DNA from: Flavipsychrobacter sp. | GTDB lineage: Bacteria; Bacteroidota; Bacteroidia; Chitinophagales; Chitinophagaceae | Direction of reading: 5' to 3' | Assembly (NCBI GenBank): GCA_021155965.1 | Contig: JAJNBJ010000014.1 | Span: 1-64,000, forward strand | Length of the DNA: 64,000 bases | Part shown: one piece after another, positions 60,465 to 64,000 of the stretch | How the letters are laid out: every line of letters starts with the position of its first letter | Numbering within the stretch: the first letter of the stretch is position 1 | Notes under the pieces: generated by a model | Database searches by the model: none | Told to the model about the DNA's origin: nothing | The model's input: the letters and a program-made list of their open reading frames with translations, nothing else | Translations under genes and position numbers: made by a program

Positions 60465-62024
60465 ATGAACAAAGAACTGATTATTAATTCGGCACCGGAA
60501 GGTGTTGAAATAGCTTTACTGGAAGATAAAAAACTGGTAGAGCTGCACTACGGCAGAGGGCAGGACCAATTTGCCGTGGGCGACCTTTACCTCGGTAAGG
60601 TAAAGAAACTGATGCCCGGCCTGAATGCAGTATTCGTGGATGTGGGTTATGAGAAAGACGCTTTCCTGCATTATACAGACTTGAGCCCTTATATACGGTC
60701 GCTCGTAAAATTTACGAGACAGTCGGTAGAAGGTAACCCTGCCTGGGGCGAGGATATGGGCAAGTTCAAGAACGAGGGGGAGATACTGAAGACCGGCAAG
60801 ATAACCGAAGTTTTCAATGGCAAGCCTGAAATAATTGTACAAGTACTGAAAGAGCCCATTTCCTCCAAAGGGCCACGCCTGAGCTGCGAGGTATCGCTGC
60901 CGGGGCGTTTTGTAGTTGTTACCCCTTTCAATGATGTAGTAGCCATCTCCCGCAAGATACATTCTGCAGAGGAGCGCAAGCGCCTGCAGAAGATAGTAGA
61001 AAGCGTGAAGCCGAAGAATTTTGGCGTAATAGTGCGCACTGCCGCTGAAGGCAAAAGCACAAACGAGCTGCATACAGACATACTGGAACTGGAGAAAACG
61101 TGGAAGACGCTGCAGAAAAACCTGAAGGGTGCCAAAGCGCCACAAATGGTGCTTAGCGAACAGGATAAAACAACATCCATCATTCGTGACCTGTTGAGTG
61201 ACAGTTTCCAGAAAGTAGTGGTGAACGACAAAAAATTACTGGCGGAGACCAAGGAGTATATTTCGCGCATATCGCCGGAGCAGGCGGATATTGTGACCAT
61301 GCACAGCAACGGGCAGGCAATATTCGATACGTATGGCGTATCGAAGCAGGTGAAGGCTTCTTTCGGGAAGACAGTGAACCTGAACAGTGGTGCCTACCTG
61401 ATCATTGAGCATACGGAAGCATTACATGTAATAGATGTGAACAGTGGTACCCGCAGCGGAGACGTAGGGCAAGAGCAGAATGCCCTTGCAACTAACCTGG
61501 AAGCTGCACAGGAAGTAGTGCGCCAAATGCGCCTGCGCGACCTGGGTGGTATCATTATCGTTGACTTTATAGATATGAAGTTGCCGGAGAACAGGAAGAA
61601 GCTGTATGAGGCAATGGAAGAGCTGATGGTAACCGACAGGGCAAGGCATACTATACTGCCTGTATCCAAATTCGGGCTGATGCAGATAACGCGTCAGCGC
61701 CTGCGGCCGGAGCTGAATATTTCTATTACAGAGGCTTGTCCTACATGTAAAGGTACCGGCAAGATAGGGCCATCAATGCTGCTTGGTGATGATATTGAGA
61801 AAGACCTGAAATACCTTGTGACACAAGGCCACCAGAAACTGAAGCTGCACGTGAACCCGATAGTGGAAGGCTACCTGACCAAGGGATCTTTCCTGAAACC
61901 ATCTATAGCGAAGAAATGGGAAAAACTGCACAAAGTGAGGTTAAGAGTAATTGGAGATAATAACTCGCCACTAACTGAGTATAACTTCTATGATGCGCAT
62001 ACGGATGACTTAATTAAGTTGTAA
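60465..62024 (+). CDS. rng: ribonuclease E/G family protein (RNase G)
   Basis: An endoribonuclease of 519 residues for rRNA maturation and mRNA turnover. The order is an N-terminal S1 domain (FAVGDLYLGKVKKLMPGLNAVFVDVG, about residues 35-60, interrupted by an insert), a 5'-sensor region, the catalytic DNase I-like site with IDVNSGTRSGD and VDFIDMK, and the zinc link CPTCKGTGK near residue 424. It lacks the long C-terminal scaffold of RNase E, so RNase G-like. Last gene of the HU cluster, followed by a terminator. The symbol is by family resemblance. Confidence 0.93.
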   Translation: MNKELIINSAPEGVEIALLEDKKLVELHYGRGQDQFAVGDLYLGKVKKLMPGLNAVFVDVGYEKDAFLHYTDLSPYIRSLVKFTRQSVEGNPAWGEDMGKFKNEGEILKTGKITEVFNGKPEIIVQVLKEPISSKGPRLSCEVSLPGRFVVVTPFNDVVAISRKIHSAEERKRLQKIVESVKPKNFGVIVRTAAEGKSTNELHTDILELEKTWKTLQKNLKGAKAPQMVLSEQDKTTSIIRDLLSDSFQKVVVNDKKLLAETKEYISRISPEQADIVTMHSNGQAIFDTYGVSKQVKASFGKTVNLNSGAYLIIEHTEALHVIDVNSGTRSGDVGQEQNALATNLEAAQEVVRQMRLRDLGGIIIVDFIDMKLPENRKKLYEAMEELMVTDRARHTILPVSKFGLMQITRQRLRPELNISITEACPTCKGTGKIGPSMLLGDDIEKDLKYLVTQGHQKLKLHVNPIVEGYLTKGSFLKPSIAKKWEKLHKVRLRVIGDNNSPLTEYNFYDAHTDDLIKL

Positions 62025-62078
62025 GTTGATTTGTTGATAGGTTGAAAAGCTGATAAGTCGTTTTGAAGAAAAATATTT

Positions 62079-62104
62079 GCCGGGCTTTTATGCCCGGTTT
62101 TTTT
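62079..62104 (+). terminator. intrinsic terminator after RNase G
   Basis: CCGGGC (62080-62085) pairs with GCCCGG (62092-62097) around loop TTTTAT, followed by seven T. Confidence 0.85.
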
Positions 62105-62105
62105 G

Positions 62106-64000
62106 TTACATCGGGTCAACGTCAAATATTATCTGCACATTGGTGTTGCCTTTCTTGCCGAGAATAACCTGGCGCTGGTTTTTGAGGAAGTTCTTTACAT
62201 TGTCAAGCAGTTTATTATCGCGCGGGCATTTTATCCATATCTCGTGGATGTATTGGTTGCGTACTCTTGGCACTAACGCCGCCGCCGGCCCTTGTATGCC
62301 TATATCCTTAATTGTTTGCAAAGCATCTGCCATTTGCTGGGCTGCTGCTATGGCTTTGGGTTCATCCTGGTGCTTGAAACTGATCTTTATGAGGCGTGTG
62401 TATGGAGGATAAGCAAAACGTTCGCGGTACTGGATCTCGTGCGTGTAAAAAGTACGTACATCATGTTTCTTCACCATTTTCAGGATAGGGTGTTCTAAAT
62501 TGTATGCCTGTATCAGCACACGTCCCTTACCATCAACTCTGCCTGCGCGGCCGCTTACCTGTTCCATGAGTTGAAAGGCACGTTCGTTAACACGGAAGTC
62601 AGGAAAGCTTAGAATGCTATCTGCACTGAGGATACCTACTAATGATACAGATGCAAAGTCAAGCCCTTTTACTACCATTTGTGTGCCGACGAGGATATCT
62701 ACTTTTCGTTTTTCCAGTTGGTCCAGCAGTTCATTCATGCTGTGCTTGCCGCGCATACTATCAACATCCATGCGGGCTACTTTGGCTTCAGGGAAAACCT
62801 GCTGAACTTCCTCCTCTATCTTTTCTGTGCCAAAAGTTTTGCTCACTAACTTATTACTGCCGCATTGAGGGCATGATTGTGTAACTGCAGCCTTTAGGCC
62901 GCAATAGTGGCAGTGCATTTTGTCGGTGCTCTTATGGTAGGTGAGCGATACAGAGCAATTTTTACATTGCGGCACCCAGCCGCACACAGTGCATAATTGA
63001 AAAGGTGAATAGCCACGCCTGTTCTGGAATAATATTATTTGTTTACGGTGCTGCAAAGCTTCAAGCATAGCCTGTTGCAATTCAGGTGTCAACAATTTTA
63101 CTCCCTGGTGCTTCACAGTTTCCAGCGACTTGGCATTGATCATTTCTATAACCGGCATATCCACGCCCAGGTACCTGTCTTTAAGGCCCACATAAGCATA
63201 CTTGCCCTGCTGCACATTGAACAGGCTTTCGACCGATGGCGTGGCTGAGCCTAAAATTACTTTAGCACTGAATTGTGCAGCAAGATAAATGGCAGCATCT
63301 CTCGCGTGGAAGCGTGGGGAAGGGTCTTTTTGTTTGTAAGAGCTGTCGTGTTCTTCATCAACAATGATAAGGCCAATATCAGTATAAGGCAGCCACAGTG
63401 CCGAACGCGGGCCCACTACAACTCTATAAGCACCTTTGCGTACCTTCTCCCAAATCTCTACGCGCTCATTATTGCTGAAGTGTGAATGATATACACCCAG
63501 AACATCGCCAAAGTAGGCATGCAGGCGGCGTACCAGTTGGGTGGTAAGGCCTATTTCCGGTAGCAATAGAATAGCCTGCTTACCAGATGCGATGCACTCT
63601 TTTATTTTATGGATATAAAGCAAGGTTTTTCCGCTGCCGGTAACGCCATGCAGTAGGGCAACATTTTTCTCGCTAAGCCCTTTGTTCAGCTCATCATAAG
63701 CCCTTTGTTGTGCTTCTGTGAAGACTATTGCTTTAGCTTCGGCATTTGATGTATAGATTATCCGGTCTACATTTTTTTCTTCAATAAGAAAAATGCCCTT
63801 GGCGGCCAGGGCCTTTAGTTGTGCTGCAGTGGCATTGGTGCGGTCAAGCAGGTCGTTTTGTTTTACTACACCATGTTTTACTGATAGCTCGGTATATGCC
63901 ATCAATATCTCCAGTTGTTTTGGCGCCTTTGCTAACTGATCGAAGAGTACCATTAATGCTTCTTCACTGCTGTATTCTTTGGCAAGCGTTACCACCTTCT
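62106..64000 (-). CDS. priA: primosomal protein N' PriA (5' end outside the window)
   Basis: The replication-restart helicase is present as its C-terminal 630 or so residues; the N-terminal DNA-binding domain lies beyond the right edge. Walker A GVTGSGKTLLYIHKI, the DEEH box IIVDEEHDSSYKQ, and the zinc-binding Cys pairs (CTVCGWVPQCKNC, CHYCG, CPQCG) are clear, followed by helicase motifs V-VI (VSGRAGR). It unwinds DNA 3'-5' and loads the replisome at stalled forks. It converges on RNase G with the terminator between. Confidence 0.97.
   Translation of the reverse strand, partial: KVVTLAKEYSSEEALMVLFDQLAKAPKQLEILMAYTELSVKHGVVKQNDLLDRTNATAAQLKALAAKGIFLIEEKNVDRIIYTSNAEAKAIVFTEAQQRAYDELNKGLSEKNVALLHGVTGSGKTLLYIHKIKECIASGKQAILLLPEIGLTTQLVRRLHAYFGDVLGVYHSHFSNNERVEIWEKVRKGAYRVVVGPRSALWLPYTDIGLIIVDEEHDSSYKQKDPSPRFHARDAAIYLAAQFSAKVILGSATPSVESLFNVQQGKYAYVGLKDRYLGVDMPVIEMINAKSLETVKHQGVKLLTPELQQAMLEALQHRKQIILFQNRRGYSPFQLCTVCGWVPQCKNCSVSLTYHKSTDKMHCHYCGLKAAVTQSCPQCGSNKLVSKTFGTEKIEEEVQQVFPEAKVARMDVDSMRGKHSMNELLDQLEKRKVDILVGTQMVVKGLDFASVSLVGILSADSILSFPDFRVNERAFQLMEQVSGRAGRVDGKGRVLIQAYNLEHPILKMVKKHDVRTFYTHEIQYRERFAYPPYTRLIKISFKHQDEPKAIAAAQQMADALQTIKDIGIQGPAAALVPRVRNQYIHEIWIKCPRDNKLLDNVKNFLKNQRQVILGKKGNTNVQIIFDVDPM

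Overview
The window looks like chromosomal DNA of a member of the Bacteroidota, most likely Chitinophagaceae or a close relative. Four secreted proteins end in type IX secretion (T9SS) sorting domains. There is a complete alternative complex III operon of the Bacteroidota type. Promoter-like sites match the TTTG/TAnnTTTG pattern of this phylum, ribosome binding sites are A-rich rather than Shine-Dalgarno-like, and phylum-typical families occur (DUF3098, DUF4348, DUF2795, DUF3667, HYC_CC_PP, the HU/TPR/COX24-like/RNase G cluster).

Layout. 0-7 kb: the translation-associated ATPase YchF, a YiiX-type hydrolase whose start region is wrapped in an inverted heptamer repeat, a DUF4878-like lipoprotein, an SpmA-SpmB fusion, two secreted stand-alone TonB C-terminal domain proteins around a T9SS cargo protein, and an SDR oxidoreductase without the usual catalytic Tyr/Lys. 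7.1-19 kb: one respiratory operon, actABCDEF-coxBA, moving electrons from quinol to an aa3-type oxidase, ending at a clear terminator. 19-31 kb: mixed housekeeping (GT-C glycosyltransferase, FeoB, PfpI protein, EGF-like lipoprotein, PaaG-like isomerase, TonB-dependent receptor, amidohydrolase, DUF3667 protein, XRE regulator). 31.4-39.8 kb: three large secreted paralogs of unknown function, two of them adjacent and the third separated by a HYC_CC_PP / T9SS thioredoxin-fold / di-heme peroxidase group and a 1.1-kb gene-free stretch rich in hairpins. 40-50 kb: a T9SS M1 peptidase, a retropepsin-like protease, a WG-repeat protein, a RelE/ParE module, groESL, a peroxiredoxin, a T9SS protein, a TylF-like methyltransferase, a LOG protein and DUF2795. 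50-64 kb: LolD, a Lys/Ala-rich histone-like protein, a DoxX-like membrane protein, DUF3098-FtsX, a flippase, a DUF4348 lipoprotein, a PIN toxin-antitoxin pair placed between two copies of the 3' end of ctaA, ctaA itself, the HU/TPR/COX24-like/RNase G cluster, and a PriA gene cut by the right edge.

The strongest unusual signals are: (1) the PIN toxin-antitoxin cassette between an intact ctaA and a second ctaA 3' end that differs almost only at synonymous sites, as expected of an insertion that swapped the gene's tail; (2) the family of three 520-570-residue secreted paralogs with no family I can name; (3) 11-bp-phased TGCGCA arrays at two loci that also each carry one copy of a 51-bp inverted dispersed repeat; (4) a 19-bp-arm hairpin in the 37-38 kb gene-free stretch. 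No tRNA, rRNA, CRISPR array or complete insertion sequence was recognised.
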